A DNA stretch of 64,000 nucleotides from Echinarachnius parma (lineage: Eukaryota; Echinodermata; Echinoidea; Clypeasteroida; Echinarachniidae). The position numbers and the translations under genes were made by a program. The notes under the pieces were generated by a model. The model saw only the letters and a program-made list of their open reading frames with translations, made no database searches and had not been told where the DNA came from. The DNA lies in the NCBI GenBank assembly GCA_037951105.1, contig JBAMJV010003289.1, positions 100,382-164,381 on the forward strand, in the 5' to 3' direction. Within the stretch, counting starts at the first letter, position 1, and each line of letters starts with the position of its first letter. Below are positions 1-11,300 of the stretch, in pieces.

Positions 1-1328
1 ATGTTCGAGTATTTTTAAGTGACTGTTCAAGTAAGGTCGTTCTACGTACTTCGTTTTAAACAATATGTATTCGTTGACCTTTTCCGGTGGAGCGAGATAT
101 TATTGTGTTCAGACCAGTTGCAAATTTAATACATTTTGCATACACTTGCTATTTGCTTCGTCGTAGCTATCTATCTATAGAACATGTTGAACAGAAGATG
201 GTGCTAAACAAACAGTTACGTAAAAAGACAATCACGTAAACCACGAGATAATGACTATACGTTGGTTGTCCGTTATTAAAGGGAGTGGCTACGTTGTACC
301 AGGAAAATGGGAACCCTCATTTCAATGGTTGTACGGAACTCTAAAAATGGTCTGTATTAAGTAGACTACTACAAATGTATGAAAAAAAAACAAGGTCAGG
401 TACACTTGCATTCAATTTGAATCAAAGTAGAGACGTATTATCATACTTCATAGAAAACATCTAAATATGTATGTATAAGAGTTGTACTTTGCCACCTATA
501 ATATTGTTACATGAGGGTTGACATCATATTTTATTTAATGTCCATGACCTCCTGTTTTCCAGCTTCTCGCTCTTATATAGTAAAAACAAAAACACTAAAT
601 TTGTTATCAAACATTATGCAGGTACAGTAATAATTACCTTTACTTCCTATAGAATGTATACTATTTTCTTAGTTTGTAAAATGATATGTCTACAAAGTTA
701 TACACGCACTATAAAGGTATATTGGTGAATGTGGACTATTAAAACATCCGTGGTGTATATTCAGAGATTTCATATACATATAGCAGAGTAGTTTGTGTGA
801 TTGTCAATATACATTTATAACACACAAATTAATCTACTATTTAAAAAGGACGTTCTAAAGCCTCTTCTTTCAATTTCAGAACAGTCCTTTGGGTAGAGTA
901 TTGTCGCAGTGTCTCGAGTCCAACCTATAGTTCCCTAATGGGCTCGTATAAAATTGTATTTATCTTTTTGTATATAGACCAAATTACTTTTGCCCTAATT
1001 CCATGCAGATTGTTGAATGCACTAATTACCAAGTTATGTAGTTTACAATAATATGTCAGCGTACCATTTTCCATAATGACATATACGCAACTTTGCCTCC
1101 TACAGGTGCATAATCGAATTTTTATACCGTGGTTTCATTACAAAATATAATGATAATTTTATACCGAAATGCATTTGTTAAATGCTTTATAAGCCATTTG
1201 GGTGAAATATACAATTCAACACTAATTTCGTTAATGTATAATTATGTAAATTCGTTTTTATTTTGTATTCAATAGATTATGTCAATATGCAGGTACTTTT
1301 CTTTCGAAATTGTTTATATCAATATGTT
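1..1328. other. AT-rich noncoding DNA, presumed intron of caveolin-like gene
   Basis: I see no exon with good splice borders and no recognisable protein on either strand. If the exon at 1617-1733 belongs to a caveolin-like gene on the minus strand, this stretch is the start of the following intron and the large caveolin exon lies beyond the left edge. Confidence 0.4.
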
Positions 1329-1655
1329 ATTGAAAATGTGCAAATAAATTAAATCAAATCAATCTGAAATCTTAACTTAACAGCCCTTGACTTGTCTGTT
1401 AATGTTATCTGGATGTCGGTGTAACATTCCTTTTGTTAAATTATATGAAAATGTGCAAATAAATAAAATCAGTGTGAAATCATCAATAAACGCACCTTAA
1501 CGTGGCTGTTAATGTCATCTGGATCTCACTGGAAAATACAATGAACATTCCTTTTGTTAAATTATATGAAAATGTGGAAATAAATCAAATCAACATGAAA
1601 TCATAACTAAACACACCTTGACGTGGCTGTTAATGTCATCTGGATCTCGATCTTC
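1329..1655 (-). repeat. Three tandem units of about 120 bp, each carrying an exon end
   Basis: Units begin near 1329, 1441 and 1561 and share a body resembling ttaaattatatgaaaatgtg followed by the last about 30 bases of the caveolin-like exon. On the minus strand each ends with DPDDINSHVK-type coding text and a splice donor. The unit at 1561 holds the real donor (AAG then GTGTGT). The middle unit also keeps a GT donor (AAG then GTGCGT). The leftmost has lost it and carries several substitutions. The units look like decayed copies of an exon-intron junction. Confidence 0.75.
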
Positions 1656-1733
1656 CATCTCCAGGCCATCGGGGACCTTCAGCACCACATCCTGCCCCTT
1701 CCTCGGTTCGTTGGCTGGCTCGTTGGATGCCAT
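1617..1733 (-). CDS. Caveolin-like protein, first coding exon (partial gene)
   Basis: On the minus strand an ATG at 1733 opens 39 codons (MASNEPANEPRKG... ending DRDPDDINSHVK) and runs into a donor AAG|GTGTGT at 1617. The tail matches the caveolin pattern just before the scaffolding domain (human CAV1 has VNRDPKHLNDDVVK). The CAV1 exon border falls directly after that lysine in phase 0, as it does here. Caveolins are hairpin membrane proteins that coat caveolae; this exon would be the short cytosolic N terminus. The membrane hairpin exon is not in the window, so the identity rests on about 14 residues plus the matching intron position and phase. The 5' UTR would lie to the right of 1733. Confidence 0.6.
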
Positions 1734-3204
1734 TCTTCAAGGGTAATGGTTTAGACAGAGATTTGTAGTTAGACCGTCGAATCAATTCAGGGTTCTCCTC
1801 TCGAAACGAAATAGTGGGTCCTTTCTCGCTGTTGCATACGTTGCCTGTATGTGAGTATGTATACAGCACCCTACAGTTATACAAGAAGCCTTGTGACGTG
1901 TGGCGTCGTCTATGTGACTATACAATAATTACAATGGTTAACAAGCATCTCCTCAAGTTACAGCGCGTCATATCCCTGGATAAATATTGCATAGCTTATA
2001 TACCAAATGCCAATACCCATTTTTGCTGGGCCCTGGTAAATAAATACTCCACCATCTGCCGACGCCGCCTGCAAACGCTATAGGCTTCCATGTACAAGGT
2101 GCGCTTCAAGTATTGGTATCAGCGAAGGAAGATGGAAATCGGTCTCTTGTTTGAACACGGCATGCGCCAATGCATACAAGTCAACAAATGGAAGACTCAC
2201 TATGCCATGCATTATCAACTGATTGCGGTTGACTAGAGAAAATGAGCAAAATTTGCAGACTATTCAGTAATGAAGGTATCCTGCTGTGCGTTTGAAGGAC
2301 ATTCATGTATAGCTCTCGGTAGCAACATGAATATAATATCATATACAAATCAATTCTATATCGTTCACTTGTGTGCGACTGTAGATAAATATGCATAGTG
2401 TGCATGTGTAAACGCGTGTGTACGTATGTTATACATGGGATTGAGTTAGTTTGTTACTTATTATCTACGTTTACCCTTATTACGTTTACCCATATAATTT
2501 ACTTTTAATTGATTCAGAGGGAAAATTACATCATGATAGCTTTTTATATGAATTCATGTGTAACAAAGAAATATCCAATTATCAATGTTTGTTTAAACCA
2601 TGAGTGAAGATAAAGTTGTTTATTATACTTGCATTATGAAAATATTGTATCAAATATCAATTTCAATCGTATTTCCCAATTTTAACATAAACAATGACAT
2701 AGGCCTACATTTCTTAAAGCCAATATTAAATGGAAGATGCATTAAACTGATTATATTTTCAAAAGAAATGCACTTTGGGCACTCGAATATAATTCGTGAA
2801 AATTATCTACTAGTTTACATATACGGTACCTCATGATTATGGGTTAAAGTTTAAACTATCTAATAAGAATGCTATTGCTGTCCATATGAACATCTTATAC
2901 AGTGCAGTCATTAAAATTCGCAGCACGTAACATCTGTCTTAGTGGCCACCTGCCTATAACAGCCAATCTGCCAATAACTAATTATAACGGTTAATATTAA
3001 ACATAGCGCTATTCACGTGATTATCACTTTGCATCATTACTACAACACCGATCAACGGATACACAACGACGCGCACTTTGTCAACTTCCTTGGGAATATT
3101 CCAGCCAGCGTGATGCTAAGGAACCACCTTTCCCGGTACCCATTTATACACCTTGATCGAGAGCCGCAAATGTGGATACATTTCTTGCTGAAAGAAAAAC
3201 ACAA
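1734..3204. other. Intergenic DNA, no gene seen
   Basis: The short open frames here (for example a 49-codon plus-strand frame from about 2090) have no recognisable domain and no splice or family support. The caveolin-like 5' UTR and promoter should begin in the first few hundred bases. Confidence 0.4.
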
Positions 3205-3416
3205 ATTCTGGTTTCAAACTCGGGACATCACGATTGGAAGGCACACGCTCTACCAACCTTGTCACACCACGTCCACCAAACGAGATCATCTAAAGAGAGA
3301 AAACATAATGATTCTGGTTTCAAACTCGGGACCTCACGATTGGAAGGCACACGCTCTACCAACCTTGTCACACCACGTCCACCAAACAAGATCATCTAAA
3401 GAGAGAACACATAATG
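3205..3416 (-). repeat. 106-bp tandem duplication containing tRNA-like sequence
   Basis: Two units (3205-3310 and 3311-3416) are almost identical. Read on the minus strand, each contains ggttggtagagcg, then ccttccaatcgtgaggtc, then cgagtttgaaacc. These resemble the D-arm, anticodon region and T-arm (B box) of a tRNA. The D-stem partner and the B box are degenerate, so I read this as a decayed tRNA-derived SINE head and not a working tRNA gene. No CCA end or terminator was found. Confidence 0.4.
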
Positions 3417-5424
3417 ATGAACACGTCTATATAATTATGTAGAGGTCACTGTCTATAACTATGGCGCCCTTTTAAAAAATTATACGATGGCCACTTTAAT
3501 ATACACAGATTCGAACAATTCAATTACAACTACAAAGTCCATGTCTGTATTATAATGCCATTTAATTGTATGGTAACAGAGATACATTTAAGCAATTACG
3601 TTGTAAGATGAAAAATGTACTTTAGGTTAGTTGTCCGTTTGCTCCCTTTGCCCCTCTCCCCATAGCTACAGTTGTACGGTGGATAGCAGGTGGCGGTGCC
3701 TTTCAAACCATCCTCTATTATTGTTATTTGACTAAAAAGTCATTTGAAGAAAAAAACAATCTCCACTGCAAGTGATATGGTTAAAATAATATTGCTATGT
3801 ATGAATGAATCGTGTAACCACGTTCCAAGTTTCCACCACCAATTAAATTGTACAGGTATTCGATGTTTAATAGGTTATTAAAAACGTATCTGAAGTTAAA
3901 CATCACGTGTTTACCACCGCCGTTCTACATTATGAGCCCATTATACAGACCATCAGTCATTTAAATTTTGCTTTGATTGTTGTTTTCCTTAAATTTTGCT
4001 CAACATGTATCAATGGCATGGTGCTGTGCTTGAGACAAATCATTAAAGCCAAATAACGGTATTGCATGGGAAAGTAAAAAAACAAAAACAAAACACATCT
4101 ATATTGGCCAAACTAATTTATCAATATTGTTGAACAAGTATAAATAGGGCTTGTGTGGTAAAATCCGAACCTTATATCGTTAAATACAGAAATATCGGAG
4201 GAAATCCAATGCACGCCAATGAAATTTGGCCTAAATTCACCGCCCGTTCGCACATGTCCGCGCCACTAGCGCTGGCTTGGAGATATCGACAACTGGGCCA
4301 GCGTACCGCGCGCGAGCATAATCGTTTGCACGTATAGCGTTATTTTGGAACCTATTAATGTTCAATTAGTAAATTCAAAGCAGTGTTTGTCCAAATATTG
4401 CATTAAAATATCAAGTTGGATATATTCTTTCACGTAGGTGAGTAGGTGAGGAAAGCATATTTTTCATGTTTGTACACATGTGTGGAGCGTTTCCCAGTAC
4501 TGCTTGGCTTTAATAATATTCAGATTTGAAGCAAGACTTGCACAGCAACAAAAGACAACGCAAACAAAATGTTGGTATACACGGTGGCAATATACATCAA
4601 ATAAATAAAGACACAATACTATTTCACACTAACAAAAAAAAAAAACTAAAAACTAAAAACGCCGGCAAAACTGTATTAGTTTCAGCTAAAAATATGTGCA
4701 TGTGTTAGATGTGGGTAAATATAATACTCTACTGTCTGAGACTTTAACAAAATAAATACAATAAATAGTTTATTTGTAAAAGACAATCACCCACCACTAT
4801 TGTGTTTCGGCTTCTGAGGAGGGGCGGGGTGTAGTTCCCCACTCCACGAATGTAGTAGCATCTCCCCCCACCCAGACTATAGCCCCGCACTAGCATCTCC
4901 CAACCCGACTATTTCCCGCACAACCAAGACCTGTCCTCTGTGTCAACAAATGAGTGATGTATGATGTTGCATATAATGTAGAAGAGTAGCCCAATTTCGA
5001 ATAGACCAAAATACCGACCGTCTCTTGATGTGGAACGTTTTTAGATATAAGCCTCATAATATGTTCATACATATTTTGGTGTAAGAAAAAAGTCGTATTA
5101 TGTTTTGTTTTTTGCTACAGTCTCTTTCTTCAATTGCCTTCGTGCTTAATAAGTGCATGGGTTCCCTTACTTTTTTTTGTGGAATACAACAATATAAATC
5201 AATTCTGTATATTAAAAGATACTGTTTTTTTTATTTGAAAGAAGTTGCATTGTGGTAAAAAGATTCTATTAACATTGTCAAAATCCACAAAACTTACTTA
5301 GAATTATATCGGTTCTCATATACATCGTCGTATTCTTATTACCAATGCATGGAACAGGTTTCGGATTTCGGATTTTCTTTTTCGTTATAATCGTATTGAT
5401 GATGAAGCACTTTCGTACTGGTGT
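3417..5424. other. Intergenic DNA, no gene seen
   Basis: AT-rich sequence with a short GC-richer patch near 4220-4335 and a G/C-skewed patch near 4800-4920. No splice-bounded coding signal or recognised repeat was found. Confidence 0.35.

Positions 5425-5475
<51 letters not shown>
5425..5475 (+). repeat. Uninterrupted poly(G) tract of 51 bases
   Basis: Fifty-one consecutive G residues follow gtactggtgt. Such runs can fold as G-quadruplexes and are prone to length error in assembly, so the exact length should be treated as approximate. Confidence 0.9.
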
Positions 5476-5589
5476 CTTGTAAATAAAATTAAATCATGGC
5501 TTAGGCCTATTCTAATTCGATACCAGTGATTTAAAAAACGGTTGTTTCTTGAAACATGATGAGTTAGATTCTACTTCATGTCAAGTCCA

Positions 5590-6140
5590 ATTTCCCTCCT
5601 AGGTATGCACCAGATTGCATAATTTCAAGTATGAAATTGCAAAAGCTCCCTAATACCGTGCATGGACAGACACACACCTCCGTCAAACCCTCCCTATATC
5701 TATGCCCTTTCGGTCGCTTCGCTCCCTCGGGGATCGGCCTTGTCTACGTCTGGTATACCTTGTTCATGCTGTTGTATCATAAATATTATGGCATTTGGTG
5801 CAATGTTTGAACTATTGGTCACTTTGCGAATATATTTTTTGGTGCATATTTTTTCATAGTGTTATATAACTATTTCCCCCCCCCCCCCAGTCGGTAGAAT
5901 TCATGACGCACTTACCTACATAGTACATGGTGTCAAGTCCGAATTTATTTCCTAAGAATGCACCAGATTGCACAGTTTCAAGTCTAAAAAATGCAAAAGC
6001 TCCCTTATACCTTGGGAGGAGGACCCCCCCCCCCCCCCCCACCCCTCGGTCAGTCGCTTCGCTCCTTCGGGCTTGGTCGCTTCGCTCCCTCGCAAAGTCC
6101 CAGACTCACCGCTTGCTCAAAGTTGGCAACCTTTTTGTTC
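5590..6140 (+). repeat. Two diverged copies of a dispersed repeat with ggtcgcttcgctccctcg
   Basis: The block near 5606-5740 (gcaccagattgcataatttc, aaaagctccctaatacc, then ggtcgcttcgctccctcg) recurs at about 5958-6095 as gcaccagattgcacagtttc and aaaagctcccttatacc, followed by the same cgcttcgctcc motif twice. C runs sit inside (5877-5889 and 6027-6040). The open frames here are low-complexity by-products. Confidence 0.6.
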
Positions 6141-6339
6141 ATTACGCCACTGCATGATTGAAGTGTTCGGATTTGAAAGTCTCCCTGGGAGATTTTCTTC
6201 TGTGTACAAAGTTAATGCAATGAGTTTGCAAATAATATTATCACTTTGCAGTTTCGCTTATTATACTCGGTCCATTATGACAATAATCTACCTTAAAACA
6301 TATCACTCAGTCAGTGCTTGGCGTATATCATGGTCGGAC

Positions 6340-6482
6340 TGATTGGGGGACACGCAAACTTATTGGGAGGGGGGGGGGGGCACACCTTTATGTACTTCTT
6401 TGTTGTTTTAAAACAAATGTCCCCTTATGTTATCTATTGTTTTTTCCCTCCAAATTATTGGGGGGGGGGGGGGGGGGGGGGC
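6340..6482 (+). repeat. Low-complexity stretch with two long G runs
   Basis: G runs at about 6369-6380 and 6463-6481 sit in a short AT-rich frame. Together with the runs at 5425, 20757, 21881, 50092, 52988 and 60967 they show that long G tracts recur across the window, often inside repeats. Confidence 0.6.
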
Positions 6483-6607
6483 ACGTGCCGGCCCCATGCC
6501 CTCTTCCCGTCGCTACGCCATTTCAGATAACACAACATTTTATCAACCCTTCGTCAGTTTTTGCATCAATAAAGTTATTATGATCCCACTCATATTGTTT
6601 TCATTAC

Positions 6608-7167
6608 TTAAAGGGATAGTTGAGTTCTGGTAAGAGTACAGTTTTGGTGAAACTGAATTTTAGTAACCAAAACCTGCATCATTACATTACAAACTAATAG
6701 TTATAACTAGAAAGGAACACAAAGTTACAAATGACGTAGTAAAGATCATGTTATCATTAAAAAAGAGCCGTTAAAACGTAAGAGGGCGCTCTCTAAACAC
6801 TCATCGGTTTCAACCATTTTGAATAAAATATTGTGCATGTGATGCTTTGTTGAAATAGTGATTAGATAGAGAAATAACCAACAACTATTTAAATACCTAT
6901 TTTGTAACTTTTTGAAAAGAGGAAGCATTTTTAAAACAATTTTAACGGCTGGTTCAAAATTCTCTAATAAACCTGGGGCCCCAGGTTTATTACAACTTGT
7001 TATATTTATGGATATTTCAGCCGTCTCTGAACCGATTTTGATCAAACAAAGATGATTTTATTATTTAAATATTATGCTCTTTCAAATTTTACACTCGGTT
7101 TTTCATTACCTCACAAACAAAAAAGTAGTCTAGCGCACTCTCTACCAAAACTCAACTATCCCTTTAA
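6608..7167 (+). mobile_element. MITE family A, full copy (560 bp, TTAAAGGG ends)
   Basis: The left end ttaaagggatagttgagt mirrors the right end actcaactatccctttaa. There is no transposase. The interior matches the copy at 62636-63164 across most of its length, including the shared block gatatttcagccgt and an internal gggcccc near the centre. TTAA at both ends fits a 4-bp TTAA target duplication. Confidence 0.8.
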
Positions 7168-8343
7168 GTTCGCTTAATTAGTTATTGTAATTATATTTAA
7201 TACTATGAAACTCAATGATTATATATATATTTGTAATTTTTTATGAAATTATTATTGCATTCACAGGTCAGTTTTTGTTACAACATGCTGTCTAGCTATT
7301 ATTTGCAAATATTGGCTAGCCTATATAGCTCATGATCATGCATCATTAGTTGACATTTAAATAAATCCATACAATCACATTAAATTACAATTACATTGTA
7401 TTTTGTTAAATCGGTAAATAATGAATTATTATAAATTTGCTTTTTATATATTAGAATTTCACTCAATTTTATATTTTACATTGTATTTGTATGCATGCGG
7501 ATAGCTAGCGTACGTAACACTTTTTTTTTTCATTTGTGTTTTTCACATTATAAATTAATAACTTAGGCAAAAGATAAAATGTCTTTGTGATGTAACTGAT
7601 CAAAATACGCTCTACACAGTCATATTTTAGCAAAATTACGTGCCTAGCTATAATGAATTTTCATTTTTGTTGATGATATATCATGAAGAGACACAAACTG
7701 TTGATTTTTGTGTAAGCTTACTTTTTCAGAATTTGACATACTGTGGAGTGATTTGAGAAAGTACATTTACTTTTTCATTATAAGCAAAAAAAAGATAAGA
7801 CCGGAAAGTCTACAGGAGTCATCCTTCTTTTCCGTACCCTGATGTGATGTGTTGCTGACAACACTGGGCTCAAACAGGAATGCCCCACCCCCACATTATT
7901 ATAGTATACCCATAATAATACCTGTGGCCGAGAGCACGATCATGACCCAGGACCAGACCTAGTTCCACTGATCTCTAGATATGCTTTACGGTTGAATGAG
8001 TAAGGGCGGTATGTGTGCTCTGCTACGTTCTGTTGATTTGTATGTAATTCTAGCATATTGACATCGATGAGTTAGAGCCAATGATGCTAATTACCATGTC
8101 GCCATGTCGCTGGTCCGTAATCGGGCCCCTGCCCCCTCTACACCCACATCGAATAAACTAAATTGCTGAAGCTAGCATACAAATTATTCGTTCATTGAAG
8201 TTTACGCTGCTTGCAGAGTTGTGGCGAGCGCTGAGCTGTGCATATGGTTGCGTATTGGTCGATCATTTCAATTCTCTACTTCACCTGACTTGGCTTGTTT
8301 TTGTTGTTGTTGATGACGAACAAATGCGAAAGACAAACGAGGG
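7168..8343 (+). promoter_or_regulatory. Upstream region and presumed promoter/5' UTR of the UBA-UBX-LRR gene
   Basis: The first half is AT-rich. From about 8200 to 8340 the sequence becomes richer in CG and leads into the candidate start at 8344. No TATA box at a convincing distance was seen, as is common for broadly expressed animal genes. The promoter call is inferred from position only. Confidence 0.3.
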
Positions 8344-8361
8344 ATGAGTTCTTCTAGCGAT
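8344..8361 (+). CDS. UBA-UBX-LRR gene, exon 1 (candidate start)
   Basis: ATG AGT TCT TCT AGC GAT then GTAAGT gives MSSSSD and a strong donor in phase 0, matching the phase-0 start of exon 2. The upstream 140 bases look like a CG-richer 5' end. It is only six codons, so another first exon within the 11 kb intron cannot be excluded. Confidence 0.5.
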
Positions 8362-11300
8362 GTAAGTCCTCGTTTTTACAATATATTTACCTTCAATATA
8401 ACATGAACCACATTTGTTGATGTGATATTTAGCATCTATATACTACTAAAGTAGAAAATGATGACTAAAGGCACGAGCCTTGTGAATCAAAGATTTGCTT
8501 GGTCATGTTGGTCCGACGTGATGATTTTGGTGTGGTACCGTAGGTGCTGGAGAACCCGGACGGGGGGAGAACCCGGACACAAAATGGACAGGGCTACCTT
8601 TGAAATTAGATTTGCCGATAATGCACTGAACATGCGACTCGAAACTTATATCAAACGATTTATCTGCATATTGCTCATAAAATACATGTATATTGCTGTT
8701 CTGTAGTCCTCCTGGTTATCCAGAAAATCGCTTGAAAGTCAGTCTTTAAACTCCAACATTTGTTATTTTTTATTTTATTCACGATAATTTGAGATTACAA
8801 TTTTTATAATCTTTATTCTCGCTTTTGTAAATCTACGCTCAGTAGTTCATTTCGGTAGAAACTTACACCAATTGGACCGTAATATCGCGGTGCCTTCGCT
8901 GATAAAAAATTATCGCTCAACGGCAAAGCGGGTTTCCGCACGGCGCGATTTCATGCACGAAGGTTCAATTTATCGCAGTGCAGGAGAACCCGGACACCGC
9001 GCACGGTGTGTGTACAAAGTCAATGACGCACTGTGCTATCTGTGTTGTGTGTGACTGTCCGGGTTCTCCAGCAACTACGGTAATTGAGTCAGAGAGTCGA
9101 ACCATAAATACATAATTCAAAATTTCTTGTGCGATGTTGGCATTATTTCACAAATTTCACAAAAATATTCGTAGCGGACGATAAACGCATTATTTCTCCT
9201 CGAAATTTCGACCAGTGCAGTTTCTAAGGGTAGCGCGCATCATCACATGCGCGATTTTTCACAACGCGCGCAAAAACAAATATTACGCGGGGTGCCGATA
9301 ATAAAAACAGTGCCGATGTTTACTACACATAGAATTATGAATAAACAAACCAACCCATTTATAACTAGAAGGCCAACTTATCGCGCGCAAGTCACGTGTC
9401 CAATAGACTTTCTACATGGGCAAGATGATTTACCAATCATCATGCTATGAAGTGCGTAGACTATCACGCCTATTTTCCTGCGCACTGTCCTAGATTTTAT
9501 CACGCTTATGAGTTATGAGAACAATGGGATCCATGGTGACGTATGCATATGAACTTGTTTTATTGACCTCGATCCGGTGACGAGAAATGTTGTCCGATTT
9601 ATAAAAGTTAATTTGTATTGTTTTCCATTATGATTACCCCCACCCCCATCTTGCGAATGGAGCATCCCATTTCATTGTGAATTGAAACTGACTCAATCGG
9701 AGACAGCGAGCGGTGTATAATTTTCAAAGGCCATCAGTATAATGTAAACATGGACACGTAATGCTCACCTGAATGGCTGCAACACCGTTGCCCATGGTAG
9801 CTAGCAAGTCGCCAACCAACGCAACAGCGTCATGATCCGGCTGGTAGTTACAGGCCGGGCACAGGCTGGGCTGGTGGGGTGAGCGCCAAGACTGCCAGGA
9901 GGGCAACAGGTACAACCATCCAGGCTGGAGTCCACATTAACACTGGTCTTGCCTTGGTCATCCTGTACTCTCCACCACCAGCTTAGATACATACTACAAG
10001 TACAAGGGCATGGTCTAGTGGCCATACCCAATACATCAGCTATTGTGTCTATGCATTCACCCATACTGGGTGCACTAGCTGTCATGCCTGTATGCACAGG
10101 CATATATACAGTATATAATATATATCCAGGCCACTCCTAGGAAGAGAACAGTGTAATGCTATCCAACATTACAACATTCCTCCCCATCCTAAAAAGGAGT
10201 GTCCTGGTCTAAAGAAAGTTTCTTACTTTTAAACTAACATTACACAGTCACATAAAATCATATATTTCAAGTAATCAATTACAAGTGATAGTGTATCACG
10301 TTTTAAATCCATCATAATCAAAGAATATCATATTCCAAATCTATACAATAATCCCAAAATAAATAATACCACGATTACCACAAGAAAATACAAATAATTG
10401 CCTTCTAGCAACTGCCCCAATAAGGAGCTTCAAAAGGTGCCGGCCCGCGCGAGCCCCCATTGCGTGTGATCACCATGAGCTGGGCTCTGAGTCTAATGGA
10501 CTCTAGCCATATACTCTAGCCCCTCCTGGGATCCACAGGTGGGCATCAGCGCAAGGGCGACCCTCCATGAATGACTCTGATATTGAGAGCCCATCGAAAT
10601 AATAGAGTTTGTGCACCCTGGCGATAAAACTAATTAATCATAACCCACAACATAAATTCCAGGCTAATGTAACACCCCAAAGGTCCAAATAAACATTGGC
10701 AACAGTATATTACAGCCTAAACATAAACTAACAAAGTAACATATTGCACAAATGCTAACAAATTACATTTTAAGGACCCCTCAAATCCACTTACATATCT
10801 TATTGGACTCAATTCTCATCAACCAAAATTCTATTACTCGGACATTAAATAATAGAACCATGTGCGTCAAATAGACACATTAGTTACTTACAGTGCACAC
10901 ACTGCAAAATCACAGTACATAATTTCCACAGTATAATTATTCTACAAACGTCATTCAAGTTTTAAACTTATAATAGACATTCAAATCCATGGCCTGCTTG
11001 GCCACCTCTAAGTGTGCTAGCTTGCACTAAAAAAAACAAGTATGAATCTTTCATTAATTTTCCTTCAAGTAAATCAACTAAACATAAACTAAACTATAAC
11101 ACTCTGAGTGCAACTCGCACAAATACTAAGTTTTACTAGTCTACACATCAAACTTACTTACAATTTACTCAAATTATTCAAACATCATACTCTTGTGCCA
11201 CATGTCTATTCAAATCCAAATACTTTATCCCACATGTCTATTCAAATCCAATAATAATTTGACTTCCTTTTCTTTCTCTTCTTTCCTCCCCAGGAGATTT

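Noticed and set aside
1636-1884. 82-codon minus-strand frame overlapping the caveolin-like exon
   Set aside because: It is in another frame; the ATG at 1733 with the donor at 1617 gives the family match.
3017-3442. 141-codon plus-strand frame
   Set aside because: It runs across the tRNA-like tandem repeat and has no recognisable domain.
9801-10103. 100-codon minus-strand frame, repeated at 13501-13803
   Set aside because: It lies wholly inside the LTRs; the duplication reflects the element, not two genes.
10430-10620. GC-richer patch as a pol remnant of the LTR element
   Set aside because: Minus-strand frames are interrupted and show no RT, RNase H or integrase motif.
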